Assembly: GCA_030041005.1 (NCBI GenBank)
Contig: JASHOR010000131.1
Location: 1-64,000 of the forward strand
Source: Xanthobacteraceae bacterium
GTDB lineage: Bacteria > Pseudomonadota > Alphaproteobacteria > Rhizobiales > Xanthobacteraceae
DNA length: 64,000 nt
Direction: 5' to 3'
In this document: positions 20,489-29,505 of the stretch, in pieces
How positions within the stretch are numbered: the stretch's first letter is position 1
Layout: each line of letters opens with the position of its first letter
Translations under genes and position numbers: made by a program
Notes under the pieces: generated by a model
Seen by the model: the letters and a program-made list of their open reading frames with translations, nothing else
Told to the model about the DNA's origin: nothing
Database searches by the model: none

Positions 20489-21853
20489 CTAATCCGTCGA
20501 TAATTGGTCGAAATGGCGGCGCTTTTGCAGCCACGCGAGCAGGCTCAAACCCGGTATGGCGGCAAGCGCGCAGACGACGAAGAACCACACCCAGCCGGTC
20601 CGGTGTTCGACATAGCCGCTGCCGAGCGAGAACACCGTGCGGCCTAGAGCCGCGAGCGCGTTCAAGAGCGCGAATTGAGTCGCGGTATAGAGCGGGTTCT
20701 TGCACAGCACCGACAGGTAGGCGACGAAAATCACCGTGCCGACTGCGTCGGTGAAGAATTCGATCGTGGTGGTCACCGTGAGCAAGGGAACATTCATTCC
20801 AACGTGCGCCTGCCAGGAAAAGGTCAGGATCATCAATGTCTGCAGCAATCCCCCGATCCACAGGCTTACCGACAGCGGCAGCGCGCGGGCGATGAAGCCG
20901 CCGGTAAATCCGCCGAGGATAGTGGCGACGAAGCCGATGCCGTTGCGGATGGTGGCGACCTGAGTGAGCGAAAAGCCCAGTCCGAGCATGAAATTGGTCG
21001 ACAGCGAAAAGGCCAGCGCGTCGGCAAGCTTGAACAGCGTTACGAAAGCGAGGACGGCGAATGCAAGATCGCGCGACAGGAAGTCGCGAAAGCTGTTGAC
21101 CGCAGACCAGAACGCGCGTTCGAGCCAATTTTCGCGCGCGGCCTGCGTCGTGTGGGCGGCTTCGGCCTCCCCCGACCTCTCCGGTTCTTCCGCCAACAGA
21201 GTGGCAACGAGGCCGACCACAATCAGAAAGGCCATCACTGCATAGCAGGCTCGCCACGCTCCGATCTGGCCGAATTCGCCGTGCAAGCCGGCCACCAGCA
21301 ACAGCGCTCCGGCTCCGGAAACAAGGGCGCCGATGCGGTAGGCAGCGATGTAGCACGCCAGGCCCGCAGCCTGCTCGCTTTCCTCGAGGCTTTCCACCCT
21401 GAACGCATCGATCACGATGTCCTGTGTCGCCGATGCGGCGGCGACGAACAGCGCACCCAAGGCGATGAGGAAAGGGGAGGTCGACGGGTCGCACAGGCCG
21501 AGCAGCACGATTGCCGCCATCAGCCAGAGCTGGCTGAACAAGAGCCAGCCGCGGCGTCGGCCCAAAAGCGGCGACAGCAGCGGAATGTCGAGCGCGTCGG
21601 CCAACGGCGCCCACAGAAACTTGATGCTGTAGGGAATGCCTACGGCCGCGAACAGCCCGATGGTTCGCACGTCGAGGCCGCTCTGCGTCATCCAGGCTTG
21701 CAGCGTCGAGCCGATCAGCACGATCGGCAATCCGCTGGAAAAGCCGAGCAGCAGCACGATCAGGACGGGCCGCTTGCCATAAACGGCGAGCGTTTCCAGC
21801 CAGGACGAACGGGTCTTGCCGGACTCTTTGGTCGCTTCGCGCGTGGCCGTCAT
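20489..21853 (-). CDS. ampG: AmpG-like MFS permease
   Basis: AmpG imports anhydro-muropeptides from the periplasm for cell-wall recycling and can influence beta-lactamase induction. This 454-residue membrane protein has the family features GFSSGLPIVLIGSTLQAWMTQSG, GIPYSIKFLWAPLADALDIP, GRRRGWL and ASATQDIVIDAFRVE, with about twelve to fourteen hydrophobic segments. Placement upstream of a PBP gene on the same strand supports a peptidoglycan role. I chose ATG at 21853; GTG at 21859 is possible. The 5' leader runs into palindromic element D (21864-21933), only ten bases from the start. Confidence 0.85.
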   Translation of the reverse strand: MTATREATKESGKTRSSWLETLAVYGKRPVLIVLLLGFSSGLPIVLIGSTLQAWMTQSGLDVRTIGLFAAVGIPYSIKFLWAPLADALDIPLLSPLLGRRRGWLLFSQLWLMAAIVLLGLCDPSTSPFLIALGALFVAAASATQDIVIDAFRVESLEESEQAAGLACYIAAYRIGALVSGAGALLLVAGLHGEFGQIGAWRACYAVMAFLIVVGLVATLLAEEPERSGEAEAAHTTQAARENWLERAFWSAVNSFRDFLSRDLAFAVLAFVTLFKLADALAFSLSTNFMLGLGFSLTQVATIRNGIGFVATILGGFTGGFIARALPLSVSLWIGGLLQTLMILTFSWQAHVGMNVPLLTVTTTIEFFTDAVGTVIFVAYLSVLCKNPLYTATQFALLNALAALGRTVFSLGSGYVEHRTGWVWFFVVCALAAIPGLSLLAWLQKRRHFDQLSTD

Positions 21854-21863
21854 GTGCACGGCC

Positions 21864-21933
21864 TAGTGGTCCGATTCCAACATTCGCATCCCATTTCGGC
21901 ACCTCTTGTGCGAATGTCAAATCCGCTCCACTG
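21864..21933. repeat. Palindromic element D, dispersed relative of elements A-C
   Basis: The left arm TAGTGGTCCGATTCCAACAT plus TCGCA (21864-21888) pairs with TGCGAATGTCAAATCCGCTC plus CACTG (21909-21933). It shares its right arm with element C and its TAGTG/CACTG edges and 70-odd-base length with the whole family. It lies between the AmpG-like start and rmuC, at the left edge of the compositionally unusual rmuC segment. Confidence 0.78.
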
Positions 21934-22081
21934 GCCGATTTGCCGATCCGTGCCACCGTGCAAGTATTCGCCAGGACCTCGCCTTCAGCGTGTACAATTT
22001 GTCAGGCTGCTGCGAAGATACGTTGCGATTCTTTGAACCCTTTAATGTCCACAATAAGGAGCAGGAACGCGGAGAATAGTC

Positions 22082-23734
22082 ATGGTGGAGATCCTTTGCA
22101 TCGCGAACTTGGCGCTCGTCTGTATTGCTGCGCTATTTGCGCTTCTCGCTTTCCGACGCGCAGGCAAAACCAAGCCAATCGCAATTGACCCAGTGGTGAC
22201 CGCTCCGTTAGCGCAACTTTTGCGTGTAGAGACTGATCGGATTACGTCCTCAAGTGAAGATCACAGTCGGAAGCTCCGACAGGAGCTAATCGACAACCTG
22301 AGAGGTTTCCAAGAGACGACACTTAGGGGATTTCGCGAACTCGGTGACGCCTTAGGCAATCAAGTGAAGGATTTTGGTGGACGCCTAGATGGTGGGCTGA
22401 AAGTGATTGACGCGCGTGCGGAAGCTATTGCCACAAAACTGGACAAGGACATCGCCCAGATGGGTGTCGAGGCCAATCGGCATCGCGACATCCTGCGCCA
22501 AAGCATAGAATCCAAGCTCGACGAGTCCGCCGCCAGAAATGCTACTGCGGCGAAAGAGGCTCGGGAAGAAATCATGGGAAGCTTCAGAACCCTTGGCAGT
22601 GGCGTTGCGCAGACGCTCGAACGCATGTCGGAACAGCAGAAGGAGCGATTAGATGGAGTCACAAAAGCCCTGGGCTCATTGAGCGATAAAAATGAGAAAT
22701 CTCAAGAAGCTCTACGAGACTCAGTGGAGAGCAAGCTTGAGTTTATTCGCACCGGAAACGAGGCAAAGCTGGAGGAGATGCGTAAGACGGTTGACGAGCG
22801 ACTGCAGTCGACTTTGGAGACGCGTCTTGGCCAAAGCTTTCAACTGGTCAGTGATCAATTACAAAAGGTGTCGCTGGGACTCGGTGAGATGCAGCAGTTG
22901 GCGTCCGGCGTAGGAGATCTAAAGCGTGTTTTGACGCAGGTGAAGCCGAGAGGAATCTGGGGCGAAGCTCAGCTCGGAAGTCTCTTGGAGGATTTCCTTT
23001 CACCAGACCAGTATGTCAAAAATCTTACTGTGAATCCGGGCACACAGGAGAAGGTTGAGTTCGCGATACGCTTACCGCGGCTTAGCGATTCGGATGAAGA
23101 AAGATTTCTTCCAATAGATGCCAAATTTCCGCACGATCAATTCGAACGCATAGTTGCTGCTGCGGACGCCGCCGACGCCGTTATGGTCGAGGAAGCTTCG
23201 CGGGCTCTCGAAAGAGCCGTGCGAGAACAAGCCAAAAGAATCTCAACCAGATACGTTGGTACGGTGTGCACTATCGATTATGCAATAATGTTCTTGCCAT
23301 CCGAAGCGCTTTACGCGGAGGTCTCTCGACGACCAGGCCTTGTCGAATCCGTAAACCGCGAGTGCTCGGTAGTAATTTCGGGGCCGTCCACCCTCGCCGC
23401 TCTGTTGAATGCAACACGCGTTTGCTACCGCTCTGCCTCGATCCACCACCAAGCCGGCGAAATCTCGAAATTGCTTCAGAAAGTCCGAGGTGAATTCGAG
23501 AAATACGGAAAGGCTGTACAAACGGCTTATAATCGCGCTGCCAGCACCGTTGACGCGATATCGAAGCTGCAGACGCGTCAAAACGTCATTGGAAGAGCTC
23601 TGAGAGGCGTCGATCTCATATCTGCGGATACGCCCATCGAGGCGACTAAAATGCTGCTGGATTTCGAAACTCAGGAGGACGTTGCCGAGCAAGAAGCAAC
23701 TCCTACTGAAGGGCAGCTTGCGGCCTCGCTGTAG
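22082..23734 (+). CDS. rmuC: RmuC-family DNA recombination protein
   Basis: RmuC limits rearrangements at inverted repeats in E. coli and has a PD-(D/E)XK-like nuclease core. This 550-residue protein has an N-terminal membrane segment (LCIANLALVCIAALFALLAF, 5-24), a long charged coiled-coil (about 45-280), and the RmuC domain with KPRGIWGEAQLGSLLEDFLSPDQYVKN, LPIDAKFP and CTIDYAIMFLPSEALYAEV. It precedes def-fmt-truA, its usual place in related genomes as I recall. The gene is visibly less GC-rich than all neighbours and uses many A/T-ending codons, suggesting replacement by a foreign copy. The start is ATG at 22082 with a weak GGAG upstream. Confidence 0.92.
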   Translation: MVEILCIANLALVCIAALFALLAFRRAGKTKPIAIDPVVTAPLAQLLRVETDRITSSSEDHSRKLRQELIDNLRGFQETTLRGFRELGDALGNQVKDFGGRLDGGLKVIDARAEAIATKLDKDIAQMGVEANRHRDILRQSIESKLDESAARNATAAKEAREEIMGSFRTLGSGVAQTLERMSEQQKERLDGVTKALGSLSDKNEKSQEALRDSVESKLEFIRTGNEAKLEEMRKTVDERLQSTLETRLGQSFQLVSDQLQKVSLGLGEMQQLASGVGDLKRVLTQVKPRGIWGEAQLGSLLEDFLSPDQYVKNLTVNPGTQEKVEFAIRLPRLSDSDEERFLPIDAKFPHDQFERIVAAADAADAVMVEEASRALERAVREQAKRISTRYVGTVCTIDYAIMFLPSEALYAEVSRRPGLVESVNRECSVVISGPSTLAALLNATRVCYRSASIHHQAGEISKLLQKVRGEFEKYGKAVQTAYNRAASTVDAISKLQTRQNVIGRALRGVDLISADTPIEATKMLLDFETQEDVAEQEATPTEGQLAASL

Positions 23735-23838
23735 ATTTCGCCTTTTTCTGAGCAATAAGCTATTGTTTTGGCGTTAGATTTTTGCTCAACTAGACGCGCG
23801 CATTGACCGCGCTTTGCACACCCCTTACATCGCAAAAC

Positions 23839-24354
23839 ATGGCCTTGCGCGAGATCATCACACTGCCCGACCGGCGGCTGCGACTGAAGTCCGAGCCGGT
23901 CAAGCGCATTGACGCCGGTATCCGCAAGCTGGTCGACGATCTGTTTGAGACTATGTACGCCGCCCCCGGCATCGGGCTTGCGGCAATTCAGATTGGCGTC
24001 GCCAAGCGCGTCATCACGATGGATCTGTCGAAGAAGGAAGAGGATCACCGGCCGCAGGTCTTCATCAATGCGGAAGTCACCTGGAAATCGGCGGAAAAGT
24101 CGAAATACGAGGAGGGCTGCCTCTCCATTCCGGACTTCTATGAGGAGGTTGAGCGGCCCGCTCAGGTCAAGGTCAGATACCTCGACCTCGATGGTCAGGA
24201 GCACGAGATCGAGGCGTCAGGGCTGTTTGCCACCTGCCTGCAGCACGAGATCGATCATATCAACGGCGTGCTGTTCATCGATCACATTTCCAAGCTCAAG
24301 CGCGACCGCATCACCAAGAAATTCGCCAAGGCTGCCAGAAAGGTGGAGGCGTGA
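23839..24354 (+). CDS. def: Peptide deformylase
   Basis: Def removes the formyl group from nascent proteins. The 171-residue product shows all three family motifs: GIGLAAIQ (44-51), EGCLS (92-96, metal ligand Cys94) and QHEIDH (135-140, two metal His plus catalytic Glu). The ATG at 23839 ([11 protein letters not shown]) is standard; an upstream TTG in frame adds twelve unlike residues and is not favoured. The TGA stop is immediately followed by the fmt start, so the pair is coupled. Composition returns to the high-GC norm here, in contrast to rmuC. Confidence 0.97.
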   Translation: MALREIITLPDRRLRLKSEPVKRIDAGIRKLVDDLFETMYAAPGIGLAAIQIGVAKRVITMDLSKKEEDHRPQVFINAEVTWKSAEKSKYEEGCLSIPDFYEEVERPAQVKVRYLDLDGQEHEIEASGLFATCLQHEIDHINGVLFIDHISKLKRDRITKKFAKAARKVEA

Positions 24355-25281
24355 TTGTTGCTCCGCCTGGTTTTCATGGGCACGCCGGATTTCGCCGTGC
24401 CCACGCTGCTCGATCTTGTCGGCGCTGGGCATGAGATAGCCGCGGTCTATACGCGCGCGCCGCAGCCGGCCGGGCGGCGAGGATTGCAGTTGACGCCGAG
24501 CCCGGTGGCGCGCGAAGCCGAACGGTTCGGCATTCCGGTCTTTACGCCCAAGAGCCTGCGTGACGCCGACGCCATCGAAGCGATGCGCGAGCACCGCGCG
24601 AATGCGGCCGTGGTCGTGGCTTATGGTTTGATCCTGCCGAAAGCGATCTTGGACGCCTTTCCGTTCGGTTGTTTCAACCTGCACGCTTCGCTGCTGCCGC
24701 GCTGGCGAGGGGCGGCGCCGATCCATCGCGCTATCATGGCGGGCGATCGCGAGACTGGCGTGACGGTGATGCAGATGGACGAAGGGCTCGACACCGGCCC
24801 GATCGCGATGGCGCGCCGCGTTGCTATCGGTGCTGACGCGACTGCGGGCGAGCTGCATGATGAACTGGCCCGGCTCGGCGCCGAACTGATGCGGGTCGCG
24901 CTCGGCGCGCTTGAGCGCGAATCCTTGCAGGTGTCGGCGCAAGCCGCTGCCGGCGTGACCTACGCCGGCAAGATCGACAAGTCCGAGACGCGAATCGACT
25001 GGCGCAGACCGTGGCGCGATGTCCATAACCATTGCCGCGGATTGTCGCCGTTTCCCGGCGCCTGGTGCGAGCTTCCCGATGTCGGACGCGTGAAAATTCT
25101 GCGCACGACGAAGGGCGTTGGCGAAGGGCAGCCGGGACGCGTCCTTGATGAGCAACTGACGATCGCCTGCGGCTCCGGCGCGGTTCGCATCCTGGAGCTG
25201 CAACGCGCCGGCGGAAGGCCAATGCCGGCGGATGAGTTCTTGCACGGCGTTCCGGTGGTGCGGGCCAGCACCGTGTCCTGA
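24355..25281 (+). CDS. fmt: Methionyl-tRNA formyltransferase
   Basis: Fmt formylates initiator Met-tRNA using 10-formyl-THF. The 308-residue product has [19 protein letters not shown] at the N-terminus, the formyltransferase signature [12 protein letters not shown] (111-122), [16 protein letters not shown] and the C-terminal tRNA-binding region ([14 protein letters not shown]). No ATG precedes the conserved N-terminus; two consecutive TTG codons (24355 and 24358) directly after the def stop are the likely starts, which is unusual and suggests translational coupling to def. Confidence 0.96.
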   Translation: MLLRLVFMGTPDFAVPTLLDLVGAGHEIAAVYTRAPQPAGRRGLQLTPSPVAREAERFGIPVFTPKSLRDADAIEAMREHRANAAVVVAYGLILPKAILDAFPFGCFNLHASLLPRWRGAAPIHRAIMAGDRETGVTVMQMDEGLDTGPIAMARRVAIGADATAGELHDELARLGAELMRVALGALERESLQVSAQAAAGVTYAGKIDKSETRIDWRRPWRDVHNHCRGLSPFPGAWCELPDVGRVKILRTTKGVGEGQPGRVLDEQLTIACGSGAVRILELQRAGGRPMPADEFLHGVPVVRASTVS

Positions 25282-25289
25282 GCCGAGCA

Positions 25290-26027
25290 ATGCCACGCTA
25301 CAAGCTTACCATCGAATATGACGGCACGCCGTATGTCGGCTGGCAGGTGCAGGATAACGGACCGTCCGTTCAAGGCGTTCTGACCGACGCGATCGCGGCC
25401 TTCGCCGGCGAGCGGTCGGCAGTGCAGGGCGCCGGGCGCACCGATGCCGGCGTGCACGCACTCGGTCAGGTCGCGCATGTCGATCTTGCGAAGGAATGGG
25501 ACAACGACACGGTGCGCGACGCGATCAACTTTCACCTGCGCCCGCGGCCGGTGGCCGTGCTGAAAGTCGAACGCGTGGAGGCGACGTTCGACGCTCGCTT
25601 CTCGGCGACCAGGCGGCATTATCTCTATCGCATCGCCAATCGCCGGGCCGATCTGACCCTGGATCATAACCGGAGCTGGCGCGTGCCGCGTCCGCTCGAC
25701 GAAGCCGCCATGCACGCCGCAGCGCAGCAACTCGTTGGCCGACACGACTTCACGACTTTCCGTGCTGCCGAATGTCAAGCGAAATCGCCGATCAAGACGC
25801 TCGATCGCCTCGACGTGTCGCGTCAGGGCGAGGAGCTGCGCATCATTGCCTCGGCGCGGTCGTTCCTGCACCATCAGGTGCGGTCAATGGTCGGTTCGCT
25901 GGTTCACGTCGGCGAAGGCAAATGGGCCGCCGAGGATGTCGCCGCTGCGCTTGCCGCGCGCGACCGCGCGCGTTGCGGTCAGGTTGCCCCGCCGCAGGGG
26001 CTTTATCTGGTGCAGGTGGAGTATTGA
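25290..26027 (+). CDS. truA: tRNA pseudouridine(38-40) synthase TruA
   Basis: TruA converts uridines 38-40 of the tRNA anticodon arm to pseudouridine. The 245-residue product has the canonical start [19 protein letters not shown], the catalytic Asp52 in [41 protein letters not shown] and the C-terminal [22 protein letters not shown]. It starts eight bases after fmt and closes the def-fmt-truA translation/modification operon. Confidence 0.97.
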   Translation: MPRYKLTIEYDGTPYVGWQVQDNGPSVQGVLTDAIAAFAGERSAVQGAGRTDAGVHALGQVAHVDLAKEWDNDTVRDAINFHLRPRPVAVLKVERVEATFDARFSATRRHYLYRIANRRADLTLDHNRSWRVPRPLDEAAMHAAAQQLVGRHDFTTFRAAECQAKSPIKTLDRLDVSRQGEELRIIASARSFLHHQVRSMVGSLVHVGEGKWAAEDVAAALAARDRARCGQVAPPQGLYLVQVEY

Positions 26028-26145
26028 TCGGCATCGTCAAGTGCCGGGGAGGGGACGGCGGCGGCCCCGATGACCGCACCTGCAACAGCATCACGATCGA
26101 ACGATCGGGCGCGTGCGAGATCACGGTCGACGAAGCGCGCGATCG

Positions 26146-26862
26146 TCACAGTCCCAGATATGCGCGACGTATCTCCGGCATGGCCGAAAGCTTTGCCGGT
26201 TCGCCCTCCGTGAACAACTTTCCTTCGGCGATGACATAGGCGTAATCGGACAGCGCCAGCGCCAAATGCACGTTCTGCTCGACGAGCAGAATGGTAAGCC
26301 CCGCCTCTTTCAGCTTCTTGAGCGTTGCCAAAAGCTGATAGACCACGACCGGAGCCAGACCGAGCGACAGTTCGTCGATGATGAGGATGGTGGGGTCCGA
26401 CATCAGTCCGCGAGCGATCGCCACCATCTGCTGCTCGCCACCCGACAGCGTGCCAGCCCGCTGGCCCTGCCGCTCGGCGAGCCGCGGGAACAGCGCGAAG
26501 ACCTGGTCGCGGCGGGTGGCGAAGCTGTGGCTGGCGCGCTTGGAGAACGCGCCGAGCTCCAGGTTTTCGGCGACGCTCATCGATGAGAACAGTTGGCGCC
26601 CTTCGGGAACGAGCGCAAAACCGCGCGCCGCCTTCTCGTGGGTGGCCAATCGGGTCACGTCCTCGTTCTCGAACGTGACCCGTCCGCGCCACGGCAGGAT
26701 GGTTCCGGCAACCGCCCGCAGCGTCGTGGTCTTGCCGGCGCCGTTGGCGCCGACGATGGCCGTGAGCGCGCCGCGCCGCGCCTTGAGCGACAGGCCCCAC
26801 AGCACCTGTACCTCGCCGTAGCCGGCCTCCAGCGCTTCGACTTCGAGGATGGCTTCGCTCAT
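26146..26862 (-). CDS. Branched-chain-type ABC transporter ATP-binding protein, LivF family (second importer)
   Basis: Last gene of the second HAAT importer (238 residues). Walker A is GANGAGKTT (38-46), the signature LSGGEQQMVAIARGLM, Walker B ILIIDELSLGLAP with an Asp-Glu pair but Leu instead of the usual Pro, and LivF hallmark GFALVPEGRQLFSSMSVAENL. Its start adjoins the LivG-type gene (shared base 26862). It converges with truA; the 118 bases between contain no obvious terminator stem that I can delimit. Confidence 0.93.
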   Translation of the reverse strand: MSEAILEVEALEAGYGEVQVLWGLSLKARRGALTAIVGANGAGKTTTLRAVAGTILPWRGRVTFENEDVTRLATHEKAARGFALVPEGRQLFSSMSVAENLELGAFSKRASHSFATRRDQVFALFPRLAERQGQRAGTLSGGEQQMVAIARGLMSDPTILIIDELSLGLAPVVVYQLLATLKKLKEAGLTILLVEQNVHLALALSDYAYVIAEGKLFTEGEPAKLSAMPEIRRAYLGL

Positions 26863-27626
26863 CAGGCGTGCCCTTCCAGTTCGGCGGCAAGCTTCGGGTC
26901 GCCGAGATAGGCCTCGATCACCTGCGGATGTGTCGCCACCTCGGCCGGCCGGCCCTCGGCGAGCTTCTCGCCGAAATTGAGCACGACCACGCGATCCGAC
27001 AGGCTCATGATCGCCTGCATGAGGTGCTCGATCATCAGGATGGTCACCCCGGAATCGCGGATGCGGCGGATGACGCCGATCATGTGCTCGACCTCGGTCG
27101 GATTGAGTCCGGCCAGCACCTCGTCAAGCAGCAATAGCTTCGGCCGCGCCGCGAGAGCGCGCGCAAGCTCCAGGCGTTTCTTGCCTGCAATGGTCAGCTG
27201 CAACGCCAGCATCTCGCGGCGGTCGTCGAGTCCTGCGATCTTCACCGCTTCGAGCGCGATCTGGCGGGCGCGGTGCAGTGGCAGATTTTCGCGGCCGAAG
27301 CAGGCCCCCACGGTGCAGTTGGCGAGCACCGTCATGTTGGTGAGAGGCTGCACGATCTGGTGCGTGCGAGCGAGACCGTGACGCGCGACCTGATAGGGCG
27401 GCTGCCCGGTGATGTCGATGCCGCTGAAGAAGATGCGTCCGTCGTTGGGCGGAAACACGCCGTTGATGAGATTGAACAGCGTCGATTTGCCGGCGCCGTT
27501 CGGCCCGATCAGGCCGAGAATCTCGCCCTCGTTGATATCGAAACTCAGATTGTGCACGGCCTGCAGGCCGCCGAACCGCTTGCCGACGTGATCGAGCCGC
27601 AACAGAGGGGCCGCGTTCGCCGTCAT
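26862..27626 (-). CDS. Branched-chain-type ABC transporter ATP-binding protein, LivG family (second importer)
   Basis: A 254-residue ATPase with Walker [10 protein letters not shown] (41-49), Walker [14 protein letters not shown] and the LivG entry [21 protein letters not shown]. The ABC signature is the divergent [15 protein letters not shown], a variant known in LivG-like proteins of non-amino-acid importers. ATG at 27626 overlaps the permease stop (27623-27626), implying coupled translation. Confidence 0.92.
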   Translation of the reverse strand: MTANAAPLLRLDHVGKRFGGLQAVHNLSFDINEGEILGLIGPNGAGKSTLFNLINGVFPPNDGRIFFSGIDITGQPPYQVARHGLARTHQIVQPLTNMTVLANCTVGACFGRENLPLHRARQIALEAVKIAGLDDRREMLALQLTIAGKKRLELARALAARPKLLLLDEVLAGLNPTEVEHMIGVIRRIRDSGVTILMIEHLMQAIMSLSDRVVVLNFGEKLAEGRPAEVATHPQVIEAYLGDPKLAAELEGHA

Positions 27627-28585
27627 TCGAGCACCTTCTGGGTGCGCGGGAAACGGCTGTAGATGAAACCCATCAGCCCGGACGGGAAGAACAGCACAAT
27701 GATGAGCAGCAGCACGCCGGCGATCGTCAATTGGAAATCCGCAAACGTCGGGGATGTCAGAAGATAGCCCCGCAGCTCCTCGTAGAGAAAGGCGCCGAGC
27801 GCCACGCCGGTCACCGTGCCCTGCCCGCCCAGCATGCAGATGACGATCGCCTCGGTTGACAGCGTTAGATCAAAGGCGTCGGAAGGCTGGATGAATGCGC
27901 TCTTGAAAAAATAAAGCCCGCCGGTGATTGCGGGCAAAAACGCGGAGATACAATAGACCAATGCCTTGTAGAACGGGGTCGGCACGCCAAGGATCGCCGC
28001 AGCGTCCTCGTTCTGGCCGATGGCGAGCAATCCGAGGCCGAATTTCGAGGATTTGATGCCGTAGCTGAGATAGAGCGACGCGCCCATTACCGCGACCATG
28101 GCGAAGTAGATTACCCAGAGCGCTTCCGCCGCCCCGCCAAAGGGCTTGAACACTGCCGGCGAGATGTAAATGCCGGATGAGCCGCCCCAGGGCGAGAAAT
28201 TTTCGGCAAAGGCCTGCACGCCCTCGACGATACCAATGGTCGCCAGCGCGAAAAAATGACCGCGCAATCGCAGGATGCCAAGACCGAAGATTAACGCCAG
28301 CGCGCTTACGCCAAAGCCGGCGGCGAGCAGGCTCGGGAGCAGCGGCCAATTATGGGCATAGACCAACCAGACACAGATGTAGCCGCCCAACCCGAAGAAA
28401 ACGATGCTGCCGAAATTGATGTAGCCGGCATAGCCCAGCATCAGATTGAGATTGGAGGCGAGCGTGATGTAGACGCAGGCAAGCACCAGGCTCTCGCGCA
28501 TCTCCACGTTGTTGCCGATAGCGGGCAATGCGGCGAATACGGCGATCACCAGCGCGATGATCCAGAAGAACGGCCGGCGCACCAT
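27623..28585 (-). CDS. Branched-chain-type ABC transporter permease, LivM family (second importer)
   Basis: A 320-residue inner-membrane permease with about ten hydrophobic segments. The LivM pattern is clear: ITLASNLNLMLGYAGYINFGSIVFFGLGGYICV, GLGLLAIGQNEDAAAILGVPTPFYKALVYCISAFLPAITGGLYFF and IVICMLGGQGTVTGVALGAFLYEELRGYL. The start codon shares one base with the LivH-type stop (28585). Unlike the LivM gene of the first importer, its 5' end is clean, with no repeat. Confidence 0.93.
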   Translation of the reverse strand: MVRRPFFWIIALVIAVFAALPAIGNNVEMRESLVLACVYITLASNLNLMLGYAGYINFGSIVFFGLGGYICVWLVYAHNWPLLPSLLAAGFGVSALALIFGLGILRLRGHFFALATIGIVEGVQAFAENFSPWGGSSGIYISPAVFKPFGGAAEALWVIYFAMVAVMGASLYLSYGIKSSKFGLGLLAIGQNEDAAAILGVPTPFYKALVYCISAFLPAITGGLYFFKSAFIQPSDAFDLTLSTEAIVICMLGGQGTVTGVALGAFLYEELRGYLLTSPTFADFQLTIAGVLLLIIVLFFPSGLMGFIYSRFPRTQKVLE

Positions 28586-29451
28586 CAGAGTCCTCCGCGT
28601 CGCCGTGTAAAGATGCCGCCTGGAAACGCTATGAGCACAATGACGAACAGGGCGAATTCGATCACCAGCGTCCAGCTCACCGGCACGAACGGCGTCACTG
28701 CGCCTTCAAGCACGCCGAGCGCGACACCGCCGACCAGGGCGCCGATCGGATTGCCGAAGCCGCCGAGCACGGTAACGATGAAGCCTTTAAGCTCGTAGCT
28801 GTCGCCGGAAAGGATGGTGTACGGAAACAGGGTGCCGATCAGCGTGCCGGACACCGTGGCCAGCGCGACGCCGACGCCGACGGAGATGGCGAGGAGCCGG
28901 GTCGTCGGGATGCCGACCAGTTCGGAGGCTTCGCGATTGTTGGCGACCGCACGCATCGCCTTTCCGGTCCGCGTATGGTGCAGGAAGAAATAAAGCCCGA
29001 CCGCGATTACCGCCGCGAGCACGGCGGCAAGGATATGTGGGCCGGGAAAAGTGTAGCGGCCGAGCGAAAAGCCTGGCACCGACACTTCGACGTTGAACAG
29101 CGCGGTTCCCCACACCGCCGTGCCGACCCCGACCAGGACAAGATTGACGGCGAAGGTGGAGAGGAGGCTCATCAGCGGCGGCCGTCCGGTCATGCGGTGG
29201 ATGGCGATCCAGTACAGCGCAATACCGGCGAAAAAGCCGCCGATCAGCGACGGCGCCAGGATCAGATACGGTGACAGGCCTAGCGCGCTCGCCAGCAGAT
29301 AGAGCAACATCATGCCGGCCACGATCATGGCGCCGTGCGTCAGGTTGATAACGTCCATGACGCCCCAGATCAGCGTGAGCCCCATGGCGGCAAGGCCATA
29401 GACCAGCCCCACCAGCACGCCGTCGATAATCGATGCGATAAATCCAAGCAT
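28585..29451 (-). CDS. Branched-chain-type ABC transporter permease, LivH family (second importer)
   Basis: A 288-residue permease beginning IIDGVLVGLVYGLAAMGLTLIWGVMDVINLTHGAMIV, followed by TGKAMRAVANNREASELVGIPTTRLLAISVGVGVALATVSGTLIG (the ATPase-contact loop) and GLGVLEGAVTP-like endings. About eight hydrophobic segments. It follows the binding protein gene after a 54-base gap and is coupled to the LivM gene downstream. Confidence 0.93.
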   Translation of the reverse strand: MLGFIASIIDGVLVGLVYGLAAMGLTLIWGVMDVINLTHGAMIVAGMMLLYLLASALGLSPYLILAPSLIGGFFAGIALYWIAIHRMTGRPPLMSLLSTFAVNLVLVGVGTAVWGTALFNVEVSVPGFSLGRYTFPGPHILAAVLAAVIAVGLYFFLHHTRTGKAMRAVANNREASELVGIPTTRLLAISVGVGVALATVSGTLIGTLFPYTILSGDSYELKGFIVTVLGGFGNPIGALVGGVALGVLEGAVTPFVPVSWTLVIEFALFVIVLIAFPGGIFTRRRGGL

Positions 29452-29505
29452 GCCGGCCTGCGCAGCAGGGGACCGGCGGCGCCGCCGCCGGTCCTTGGCG
29501 GATGG

